Shown here: one piece after another, positions 1 to 6,278 of the stretch
Layout of the letters: every line of letters begins with the position of its first letter
Position numbering within the stretch: the first letter of the stretch is position 1
Source of the DNA: Paenibacillus sp. J5C2022
GTDB lineage: Bacteria > Bacillota > Bacilli > Paenibacillales > Paenibacillaceae
DNA: 64,000 bases
Assembly (NCBI RefSeq): GCF_025567625.1
Contig: NZ_JAOQJC010000014.1
Location: 91,651-155,650 of the forward strand
Direction: 5' to 3'
Notes under the pieces: generated by a model
What the model saw: the letters and a program-made list of their open reading frames with translations, nothing else
Databases searched by the model: none
Told to the model about the DNA's origin: nothing
Position numbers and translations under genes: made by a program

Positions 1-246
1 CTCAATAGGTTTTCCATTTGGTTCAGTCTCTTCACTAAATGAGGTAATTCTTTGAATAGTTATCTCAGTACAAACTGGGCACAAGTACATGTCCCAATGT
101 TTATAATTCGACACTACATAGTCGGGATTATCGTACTTATATGAACTCTGCCAAATTTCATCATGCTCTGCCACGTCATGACTAGCTACAACTTTCATAG
201 AAGTTTTATTGCCACAATGAAGGCACGTAATAATTTTTTCTTTCAT
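1..246 (-). CDS. Zinc-ribbon protein, 3' part cut by window edge
   Basis: An open frame of 82 codons runs off the left edge of the window. It starts at an ATG at 246 preceded by AAGGA with good spacing. The N-terminus has CLHCG near residues 8-12 and a second CPVC near residues 60-63, which together look like one zinc ribbon. Family is uncertain; the layout (N-terminal CxxCG, an intervening W, then CPxC) resembles the start of DUF4145-type proteins, but the rest is missing. Its start lies about 28 bp from palindromic element E1, so it fits as another gene of the cassette-like array. AT-rich like its neighbours. No function is claimed. Confidence 0.55.
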   Translation of the reverse strand, partial: MKEKIITCLHCGNKTSMKVVASHDVAEHDEIWQSSYKYDNPDYVVSNYKHWDMYLCPVCTEITIQRITSFSEETEPNGKPIE

Positions 247-273
247 GTACTTTCATCCTTTACTGTGATTTCC

Positions 274-373
274 AATAACGTTCCTGTATTCACGACCCGA
301 CGCATGTCGGGTGTCCGGCGAACGCCGGGCCAAGGGCGTATGCCTGCAGTGTTAATATTTTGTTATGTGAAGG
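274..373. repeat. Cassette-boundary palindromic element E1
   Basis: About 100 bp between the partial zinc-ribbon gene and the nuclease gene. It begins ATAACGTTCCTGTATTCACG, matching the left end of element E2 at 1805 with one substitution. Inside are two tight hairpins, CCCGAC-GCAT-GTCGGG and CCGGCG-AA-CGCCGG. The right end carries GTTATGTGAAGG, the reverse complement of the left-end type CATAAC motif. It sits 10 bp past the stop codon of the nuclease gene. Overall form (outer boxes, inner boxes, folded centre) resembles integron attC sites, but this is inference from shape only. Confidence 0.6.
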
Positions 374-382
374 CTTTTGTTT

Positions 383-937
383 TTATTCATGTTGAATATA
401 AAACAGTTCTATCATATCCATTATTAAGTCGGAGGGGTCTTCATTTCTTTCTTTCATTGCTAACATTTCCTTCAGGTGTTCCTTTTTAAGGAATATAATA
501 ACTTTTCCTTCTTGAGTATAAGCAATGTTTCTTTGGCGCATAGCCGAATCTTCTGGATCTTTAGTAGATATTATTATCCCTAACTTTCCAATTGTAGATA
601 CAAGATAATTTCGAGTTTGGTTTACTTCTTCATGGCTAAGTAATGTTGAATTATAGTTCTTAAATTCAAATAATATAAATCTTGCATTTAATTCAACATA
701 AAGATGATGCCAATTGAGGCAATTTTCAATACCAGTATTAGTAATATTTCTATTTGGAAAAATTGCGTCTCGTCTATTCACACCAGAATATGTACGTGAT
801 TGTCTATTAGGCCTGGTTAAAGGAGGTACAAAAAGAAACTCAAGAACTCGCGTACAAATCTCTTCAAATTGTGACCATCCTTCTCGACCCACAGGACAAT
901 CATCAATTTCCCTTATTAACTCATTGATTTGAATCAT
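383..937 (-). CDS. PD-(D/E)XK nuclease-like protein, partner of the TIR gene
   Basis: 184 residues, no signal peptide or membrane segment. The pattern E25, D57 (in RRDAIF) and E91-F-K93 (in FEFKN) is the spacing expected for a PD-(D/E)XK nuclease core, so I read it as a probable DNA nuclease or a relative of one. Exact family not recognised. Its start overlaps the end of the upstream TIR gene by 17 bp, implying translational coupling and a shared task. Both are strongly AT-rich compared with the glm genes, suggesting horizontal acquisition. A role in defence against phage or foreign DNA is inferred from the TIR partner and the cassette setting, not shown. Confidence 0.7.
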   Translation of the reverse strand: MIQINELIREIDDCPVGREGWSQFEEICTRVLEFLFVPPLTRPNRQSRTYSGVNRRDAIFPNRNITNTGIENCLNWHHLYVELNARFILFEFKNYNSTLLSHEEVNQTRNYLVSTIGKLGIIISTKDPEDSAMRQRNIAYTQEGKVIIFLKKEHLKEMLAMKERNEDPSDLIMDMIELFYIQHE

Positions 938-1760
938 ATAACACCTCTACTATACGATTCACTAATCTTGTTCTCTTATAGATCAATCTTTCAAAGGCCG
1001 GGCCATCAATTACTCTGACTTGTGTTGTCCCACTCTCTCTTAGATCATTCAAATACTCCATTGCCGCAGAATTTAAAATACTATTGGTTATCATAAGCAA
1101 ATTAGCACCCTTTGGAGATGAAGTTTTCATATAATGATAAAGCTTTTTAATTTCGTTAATACTAAAACGTTCATTCTTATAAAATTTCACTTCTATAAAC
1201 CAAACCTCTTTTACTTTTTGACCAAATGGATCTTTAGCATAATATTCGCAAATATAATCCACACCCATGTCACGATCACTTTTACCTTGAAGAATTTTAA
1301 ACCCATACTCTTTAAGAAAAATTTCCACTATTTTTTCGTATAGAAATGGACTAATTACTTCGAGATCAATTTTCTTTTTAATTGTTAATTTGGTTAACAA
1401 CTTTTCCATACCTTTTTCGAAAGATTTTGAAAAATCAATAATACCAAATTCTAAAAGTTCACTGGGGATTGAACAATTTTCTATTAGAATAGGTATAATA
1501 TTAATCTTTCGTATTCTTAATTCGTTAAGAGCTTCTGACAATTCTAGCATTGAGTAATTAGAACTTAAAAAGTTATTAGTTATAAAGAAAATGACATAGT
1601 CACTCTTACGTATGTTATATCTTAATTCATCTAAAATATGGTCTTCTTTTGCATATAATTCATAATTATTTATACTTCCTACATTTTTTTCTTTTATCAG
1701 CGTACTTACATGCTCTACTATTTCCTTGTCTTTAAAACTATACGACAAAAATATATCCAT
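921..1760 (-). CDS. TIR domain fused to Mrr-like PD-(D/E)XK nuclease
   Basis: 279 residues. Residues 1-125 form a TIR domain: it opens MDIFLSYSFKD, and E73 in SSNYSMLEL lies where bacterial NAD-consuming TIRs carry the catalytic glutamate. Residues 135-279 look like an Mrr/restriction-endonuclease domain: D168 in MGVD, then E190-V-K192 in FIEVKFY, with a helix containing E142 before them. A ribosome binding site (AGAGGG) precedes the ATG. The combination implies a protein that could deplete NAD or signal through its TIR and cut DNA through its nuclease. It overlaps the next gene, a second nuclease-like protein. Known TIR defence systems (Thoeris, TIR-STAND) usually have a different partner; here no NTPase is present. 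Function inferred. Confidence 0.8.
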   Translation of the reverse strand: MDIFLSYSFKDKEIVEHVSTLIKEKNVGSINNYELYAKEDHILDELRYNIRKSDYVIFFITNNFLSSNYSMLELSEALNELRIRKINIIPILIENCSIPSELLEFGIIDFSKSFEKGMEKLLTKLTIKKKIDLEVISPFLYEKIVEIFLKEYGFKILQGKSDRDMGVDYICEYYAKDPFGQKVKEVWFIEVKFYKNERFSINEIKKLYHYMKTSSPKGANLLMITNSILNSAAMEYLNDLRESGTTQVRVIDGPAFERLIYKRTRLVNRIVEVLYDSNQ

Positions 1761-1800
1761 TTTATCCCTCTATTCTATATGGTTTATTAAATCAAAAAGC

Positions 1801-2003
1801 TTTCACATAACGTTCTTGTATTCACGAACCTTCACTGCCTTAAACGACCGGAGGGAGTGGCCGCGACGCGGTTAGGCAGTGCAAGGTTGTCCGGCTGAAT
1901 AGGCTTCTCTGCTACTGAATCCACATCTTCGAAACCACTTCTTCCTACTTCGGCCGGACCAAGGAGCGATAGCGACGCAGCGTGAATACGGTGTTATATG
2001 AAG
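1801..2003. repeat. Cassette-boundary palindromic element E2
   Basis: About 203 bp between the TIR gene and pgsA. Left end CACATAACGTTCTTGTATTC and right end GAATACGGTGTTATATGAAG are imperfect inverted repeats: an outer box (ATAAC/GTTAT), a spacer of 6 on one side and 3 on the other, and an identical inner box (GTATTCACG/CGTGAATAC). Further in, CGAACCTTCACTGCC pairs with GGCAGTGCAAGGTTG and CCGGC pairs with GCCGG, so the single strand can fold into a long branched hairpin. Unequal spacers and a folding centre are traits of integron attC sites. It follows the pgsA stop codon by 24 bp. Confidence 0.65.
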
Positions 2004-2027
2004 TCTTATGCCATCTTTGAATTACAA

Positions 2028-2615
2028 TCAAAATCTTAAATCTAGTTTTTTATAGTTCATTTTTATATAATTAAACCCTGAAAAGATGGTCAAGGCTACA
2101 GCAATAACCATCAATATCATATCAATTGGTAAATTCGTTATAAAAGAAAATGGATAGTTGTTGAGCATTACTGCTGTTATAGCGACAACCTGAAAAACCA
2201 TTTTTATCTTTCCATGTTTATCAGCTGCTAACACTATTTTCTTAGACGTTGCTGCAACTCTAATTGCAGTAATTATTATCTCTCTTCCAATAATAATCAA
2301 TGCCATCCATGCAGGAACTAACTGTAATAATACGAGCATTATAAGAGCTACTGATATTAGTAATTTATCAGCCAGAGGATCTAATAATTTACCTAAGTTA
2401 GTTACCATATTGTATTTCCTTGCAATATATCCGTCTAATTTGTCAGTTGCTGCAGTAAATAAAAATAGGACCACAGCACAATAAATACCCCATTGATTTA
2501 AAAATGAAAAAATGGGGTATTTGTTCTCCATCCATTGAGGATATGGTTGTAACAGAACGATTAGAAATGGAATAAGGAATATTCTAAAAACAGTGATCTT
2601 ATTTGCCAGGTTCAT
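2028..2615 (-). CDS. pgsA: CDP-alcohol phosphatidyltransferase (PgsA type)
   Basis: 195 residues with the CDP-alcohol phosphotransferase signature DGYIAR...GKLLDPLADK (DGx2ARx8Gx3Dx3D) in the first half, and four or more hydrophobic membrane helices. It should join CDP-diacylglycerol and glycerol-3-phosphate into phosphatidylglycerophosphate in the membrane. The gene is AT-rich and stands between two cassette-like palindromes, away from lipid or recA/cinA genes. It is therefore likely an extra, mobile copy rather than the housekeeping one; that the genome holds another copy is inference. RBS AAAAGGAGCC lies upstream. Confidence 0.85.
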   Translation of the reverse strand: MNLANKITVFRIFLIPFLIVLLQPYPQWMENKYPIFSFLNQWGIYCAVVLFLFTAATDKLDGYIARKYNMVTNLGKLLDPLADKLLISVALIMLVLLQLVPAWMALIIIGREIIITAIRVAATSKKIVLAADKHGKIKMVFQVVAITAVMLNNYPFSFITNLPIDMILMVIAVALTIFSGFNYIKMNYKKLDLRF

Positions 2616-2652
2616 TAGATGGCTCCTTTTGGTTTATTGTCTTTGCATAAGA

Positions 2653-2702
2653 TTTCATATAACATCATATTTACGATCTTTGTAAATAACACCTTATATA
2701 GA
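2653..2702. repeat. Degenerate half-element E3 of the cassette palindromes
   Basis: 50 bp upstream of pgsA. Its left half TTCATATAACATCATATTTA matches the reverse complement of the right end of E2 (TTCATATAACACCGTATTCA) at most positions, and GTAAATAACACC follows as an inverted arm with almost no centre. It looks like the two outer arms of the same element with the middle lost. Confidence 0.4.
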
Positions 2703-2793
2703 GTATTCGTGGATGTATTTAGCTATCCTCCCTCTATGGTGAATCATTTTCCTCCTATTTGGCTGAGATAGTGCTTTAACATCTTCTATATGA

Positions 2794-2820
2794 AATAAAA
2801 AATCCCGAGCATCGTCGGGA
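2794..2820 (-). terminator. Terminator of the XRE gene
   Basis: TCCCGA-CGATGC-TCGGGA followed by TTTTTTATTT in the minus-strand direction, about 50 bp past the stop of the XRE regulator. Confidence 0.8.
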
Positions 2821-2870
2821 CCTGATTACGCTAGATTAACATAGGTTTATTCGATTGATACGAAGAGTTA

Positions 2871-3200
2871 CTATTTATACCGTTTTTGTTTAATCTCAAT
2901 AATCTCTATAATTTCATCTTGATCATCGGTATTAAGTTTTCTAAAAACAGAATTCAATTTATCTTCTTTCTCACTAAGAATGATGCTATATGTATGTTGG
3001 GCTGAACCGATAATTAACCATTGTAGATCAACCTTAAAATTATTATAGATAGCAATAAGTGTATCCATAGACGGCTTGTACTTGTCCTGTTCCAGTTCAC
3101 TAAGCGTTCCTTGTGACACACCGATTATATTGGCAAAATCAATTTGGTTTAATTGGTTGGTCTTTCTTATTCGCTTAATTCTCTCCCCTAATGTTGTCAT
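2871..3200 (-). CDS. XRE-family transcriptional regulator
   Basis: 109 residues from the ATG at 3200, chosen because GGTGG lies 8 bp before it. Residues 5-60 form a Cro/C1 helix-turn-helix (LGERIKRIRKTNQLNQIDFA, then GVSQGTLSELE). The C-terminal 45 residues are charged and helical, as in small phage-type repressors. AT-rich like the cassette region. Target unknown; no divergent partner is seen on the other strand. Confidence 0.85.
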   Translation of the reverse strand: MTTLGERIKRIRKTNQLNQIDFANIIGVSQGTLSELEQDKYKPSMDTLIAIYNNFKVDLQWLIIGSAQHTYSIILSEKEDKLNSVFRKLNTDDQDEIIEIIEIKQKRYK

Positions 3201-3395
3201 TTCATCATCCACCTTTCGTTCTTATTAAAATTATCAAGAATTCTAAAAACCTCAATTAGCCTTGGTTCGTACTCGCCTTCGATTAATAATTAATTTAAGT
3301 TCACGTTGTTTGGTGCTCGAATGGATATTAATTAATGTTTCCGCTTCGCTCAATTATTTCATCACCATTCATTTCATTTTTAAATTTATGTAGAT

Positions 3396-3431
3396 TAAAA
3401 AGGGAGTCCTGCATCATACCCAGGCTCCCTT
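3396..3431 (-). terminator. Terminator of glmS
   Basis: GGGAGCCTG...CAGGACTCCC stem followed by TTTTTAATC in the minus-strand direction, beyond the four 20-bp repeats in the glmS 3' region. Confidence 0.75.
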
Positions 3432-3460
3432 CTAGATGTTTAATCAAATCATCCTGCATT

Positions 3461-3540
3461 TCGGTTCACGACATCTTTTACTGGTTCACAACCTTGTTTA
3501 CTGGTTCAAGACATCTTTTACTGGTTCAAGACATCTTTAT
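3461..3540. repeat. Four tandem 20-bp repeats in the glmS 3' untranslated region
   Basis: Four head-to-tail 20-bp units start at 3461, 3481, 3501 and 3521; the last two read CTGGTTCAAGACATCTTT(TA or AT). They lie between the glmS stop codon (3575) and its terminator, so they would be transcribed. The rest of 3201-3574 holds only the terminator and AT-rich DNA. Confidence 0.9.
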
Positions 3541-3574
3541 CAGTTGACAAAAGTTTTCTTCAGACACCCATCTC

Positions 3575-5407
3575 CTACTCCACCGTCACGCTCTTCGCCA
3601 AGTTTCGCGGCTTATCCACGTCATGGCCCAGAGCCAATGAGGCGTAGTAGGATAGCAGCTGCAATGGGACTACCGCGAGAGCCGGCGTAAGGAGAGGCAG
3701 CGTCTTCGGAATGGCGAATACTTCGTCGACCGACTTCGCCGCTTCCAACTCGAAGCCGCTGTTCACGATGCTCAGGACATGCGCTCCGCGCGCCTTCACT
3801 TCCTTAATGTTGCTAAGCGTCTTCTCATACAGCGCTTCCTGTGTCACCAATGCGATGACCGGCACGTCATCCTCAATAAGCGCCAGCGTGCCATGCTTCA
3901 GCTCGCCCGCTGCATACGCCTCCGAATGAATGTAAGAAATTTCCTTTAATTTCAGCGAGCCTTCCTGCGCGACGCCGTAATCCACGCCGCGGCCGATGAA
4001 GAACAGACTCCGATGATGGGCGATCGATTCCGCCACCTGCTTCAAGATAGCCGCCTGCTGCAAAATCTCTTCCACTTGCTCCGGAAGCCGCTGCAGTGCA
4101 GTGATCAGCTCTTCTGCCTGCGATGGCTCCTGCGTGCCAAGTACGCGAGTCATATGCAGCCCCAGCAAATAGAAGGCAATGAGCTGCGATGTATATGCTT
4201 TCGTGGACGCGACGGCAATCTCTGGTCCGGCCCATGTCACCAGCACATCATCCGCTTCGCGAGCGACAGAGCTGCCCACTACATTCGTAATCGCGAGTAC
4301 GCGCGCGCCATTGCGCTGGGCTTCCCGCAGCGCTGCGAGCGTATCCGCCGTCTCGCCGGATTGACTGACGACGATGACAAGAGTATCCGGCGTAATAATC
4401 GGCGATCGGTAGCGATACTCCGATGCGACATCGGTCTCCACCGGAATACGCACGAGCGACTCGATCACGGTCTTGCCGACCAATCCGGCATGATAAGCGG
4501 TGCCGCAAGCGACGATCTGAACTTTGCGAATCGACTTCACGTACTCATCGGTCATCTGCAATTCCTTCAGCAGAACGGACTTGCCATCCTCCCCGATTCT
4601 GCCCCGCATCGTATCGCGATAAGCCTTCGGCTGCTCGTATATTTCCTTGAGCATGAAGTGGTCGAAGCCCGCCTTCTCCGCTGTCACCAGATCCCATTCG
4701 ACACGGGTTATTTCCTTGGAAATATTGTCGCCGTCCGTCGTCATCAGTTCGACACCTTCGCGTGTAAGAACCGCCATTTCCCCATCATTCAGTATAAATA
4801 CGTTACGCGTGTGCTCCAGAATGGCCGGTATATCGGAGCCGATGAAGTTCTCCCCATCCCCCACTCCAATGACGAGAGGGCTGGCGAACCGCACCGCCAC
4901 AAGCTTCTCGGGCTCATAGGAACACAATACGCCTAGCGCGAATGCCCCGCGCATACACTTCACCGCGCGCTGCACCGCTTCGACAATATTGCCTGTATAT
5001 TGTTCCGCAATGAGATGCGAGATGACCTCCGTATCCGTCTCCGACACGAATACGTGGCCCTTTTCGATCAGCTCGTCTTTCAGCTCCAAATAATTTTCGA
5101 CAATCCCGTTATGCACGACTGAGAATTGAGCCGAGTTGTCCGTATGCGGATGAGAGTTCACATCGGACGGCTTGCCATGAGTCGCCCAGCGCGTATGTCC
5201 GATGCCGACCGAGCCGGCAAGCGGCTCGCCGCGAAGAATGTCCTCCAGCACAGCAAGCCTTCCCTTGGACTTCTTCAGCTGCAGCCCGTCTCCCGTGAAC
5301 ACGGCGATGCCCGCAGAATCGTATCCCCGGTACTCTAATTTCTTCAGTCCTTCCAGCAAAATAGCCTGAGAGTCGCGTTTTCCAATATATCCAACAATAC
5401 CACACAT
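3575..5407 (-). CDS. glmS: Glutamine-fructose-6-phosphate aminotransferase
   Basis: 610 residues, full length. It makes glucosamine-6-phosphate from fructose-6-phosphate and glutamine, the entry step to UDP-GlcNAc and cell wall. MCGIVGYIG gives the N-terminal nucleophile cysteine of the class II glutaminase domain (about 1-220). Two SIS domains follow (about 285-420 and 455-590) with the sugar-binding CGTAYHAG and SQSGETADT, and the C-terminal KSVTVE is the family ending. GGAGG lies upstream of the ATG. Controlled by the ribozyme in its leader. In Bacillus it follows glmM directly; here 15 kb of sugar-utilisation genes intervene. Confidence 0.97.
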   Translation of the reverse strand: MCGIVGYIGKRDSQAILLEGLKKLEYRGYDSAGIAVFTGDGLQLKKSKGRLAVLEDILRGEPLAGSVGIGHTRWATHGKPSDVNSHPHTDNSAQFSVVHNGIVENYLELKDELIEKGHVFVSETDTEVISHLIAEQYTGNIVEAVQRAVKCMRGAFALGVLCSYEPEKLVAVRFASPLVIGVGDGENFIGSDIPAILEHTRNVFILNDGEMAVLTREGVELMTTDGDNISKEITRVEWDLVTAEKAGFDHFMLKEIYEQPKAYRDTMRGRIGEDGKSVLLKELQMTDEYVKSIRKVQIVACGTAYHAGLVGKTVIESLVRIPVETDVASEYRYRSPIITPDTLVIVVSQSGETADTLAALREAQRNGARVLAITNVVGSSVAREADDVLVTWAGPEIAVASTKAYTSQLIAFYLLGLHMTRVLGTQEPSQAEELITALQRLPEQVEEILQQAAILKQVAESIAHHRSLFFIGRGVDYGVAQEGSLKLKEISYIHSEAYAAGELKHGTLALIEDDVPVIALVTQEALYEKTLSNIKEVKARGAHVLSIVNSGFELEAAKSVDEVFAIPKTLPLLTPALAVVPLQLLSYYASLALGHDVDKPRNLAKSVTVE

Positions 5408-5599
5408 AATTTAATAGACCTCCGTTAACGGTAAATTTTCTCCCGTCCGACGGATGCCAGCGAATGCGCGGCTCAGGCCATATGAAGTTGTCACTGTTTC
5501 GATAAGTTAAGGATCATGTTCATATTGAAGACACCGAATGAATCGGTTCTAATTGAACAACCTGTATAAGTGCGTAGTCGTGCAACTCTTCTCCCGTAC

Positions 5600-5856
5600 C
5601 TGGTGCCCGCCCCGCAAGCGGCATCGTGGACAATTGGGAGTATCACTTGCTTCATTAACGGCAGCCCGCCGTACGTTTGTGCGATCGGTCGCCCAATCGT
5701 TTTGCGTAGCGGCTTTCGGTCGGCCAGCCTATAACCGGAAGGTCCCCGCCGAATACTTCGAACACCTTCACCTCGTCAGCTTCCCGTATGAATCGCCGGC
5801 AGCAAGCCTTCCCTCAGGACGGCACTGCGGCATTCATCACGCAAGCTCTGGCGCTT
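5600..5856 (-). ncRNA. glmS: glmS ribozyme (GlcN6P-responsive self-cleaving riboswitch)
   Basis: In the minus-strand leader of glmS, A|GCGCCAGAGC at 5855-5845 matches the cleavage-site start of glmS ribozymes. The core follows: AAGCTGACGAGG at about 5781-5770, then a short stem and TTCGGCGGGGACC near 5753-5741, then further paired elements. These match the conserved pseudoknotted core of the class. Glucosamine-6-phosphate would be the cofactor for cleavage, which destabilises the message. The 3' limit is approximate; the span from here to the start codon at 5407 shows only the ribosome binding site. Confidence 0.85.
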
Positions 5857-5908
5857 ATGAATCCCGTACAACCTCTATCCTCGCTCTCCTTCTTGAATCA
5901 TACTACCT

Positions 5909-5937
5909 ATCATATTCATAATTGGCATAAGATGCAA
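5909..5937 (-). promoter_or_regulatory. Sigma-A promoter of glmS
   Basis: Minus strand TTGCAT, 17-bp spacer, TATGAT. Transcription would start near 5902, about 47 nt before the ribozyme cleavage site, as expected for glmS leaders. Confidence 0.75.
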
Positions 5938-6020
5938 CTATCTTTTCGTTCTGACCGGATAGGCACCCGCTTCCTGTGTCCCCCTCTTCCTGTACCAGAT
6001 AGAGGAAACACCCCAAAGGT

Positions 6021-6054
6021 AAAAACAGGTGACGGCATCTCTGCCATCACCTGT
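6021..6054 (-). terminator. Terminator of the polysaccharide lyase gene
   Basis: Stem CAGGTGATGGCA-GAGA-TGCCGTCACCTG with a single mismatch, then TTTTTACC, in the minus-strand direction. Confidence 0.85.
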
Positions 6055-6278
6055 TCCTTCACAGCGCGAACCTTTAAGCCCACTTACAATTCCACTTCCA
6101 ATAACCCTCTCGTCAGCGATGCATTGGATGGAATGGCTACTGGTTGTTCATTTGATTATATATTTCGTTGACATTGGCTTGTTCAGCTTCGCTTCATCGG
6201 TTCAACATTCAATCATTCTCTTCCACATCATGATCATCGCCATACTCTTCGTCCTCATTCTCATCATTGTCACTCTCA

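Noticed and set aside
4013..4936. Long plus-strand open frames inside glmS, glmM, ppc, GH31 and the lyase gene
   Set aside because: Antisense shadows of high-GC coding sequence; no ribosome binding sites or recognisable domains, while the minus-strand genes are full-length family members.
5408..5600. A leader peptide between the ribozyme and glmS
   Set aside because: No start codon with a binding site other than that of glmS.
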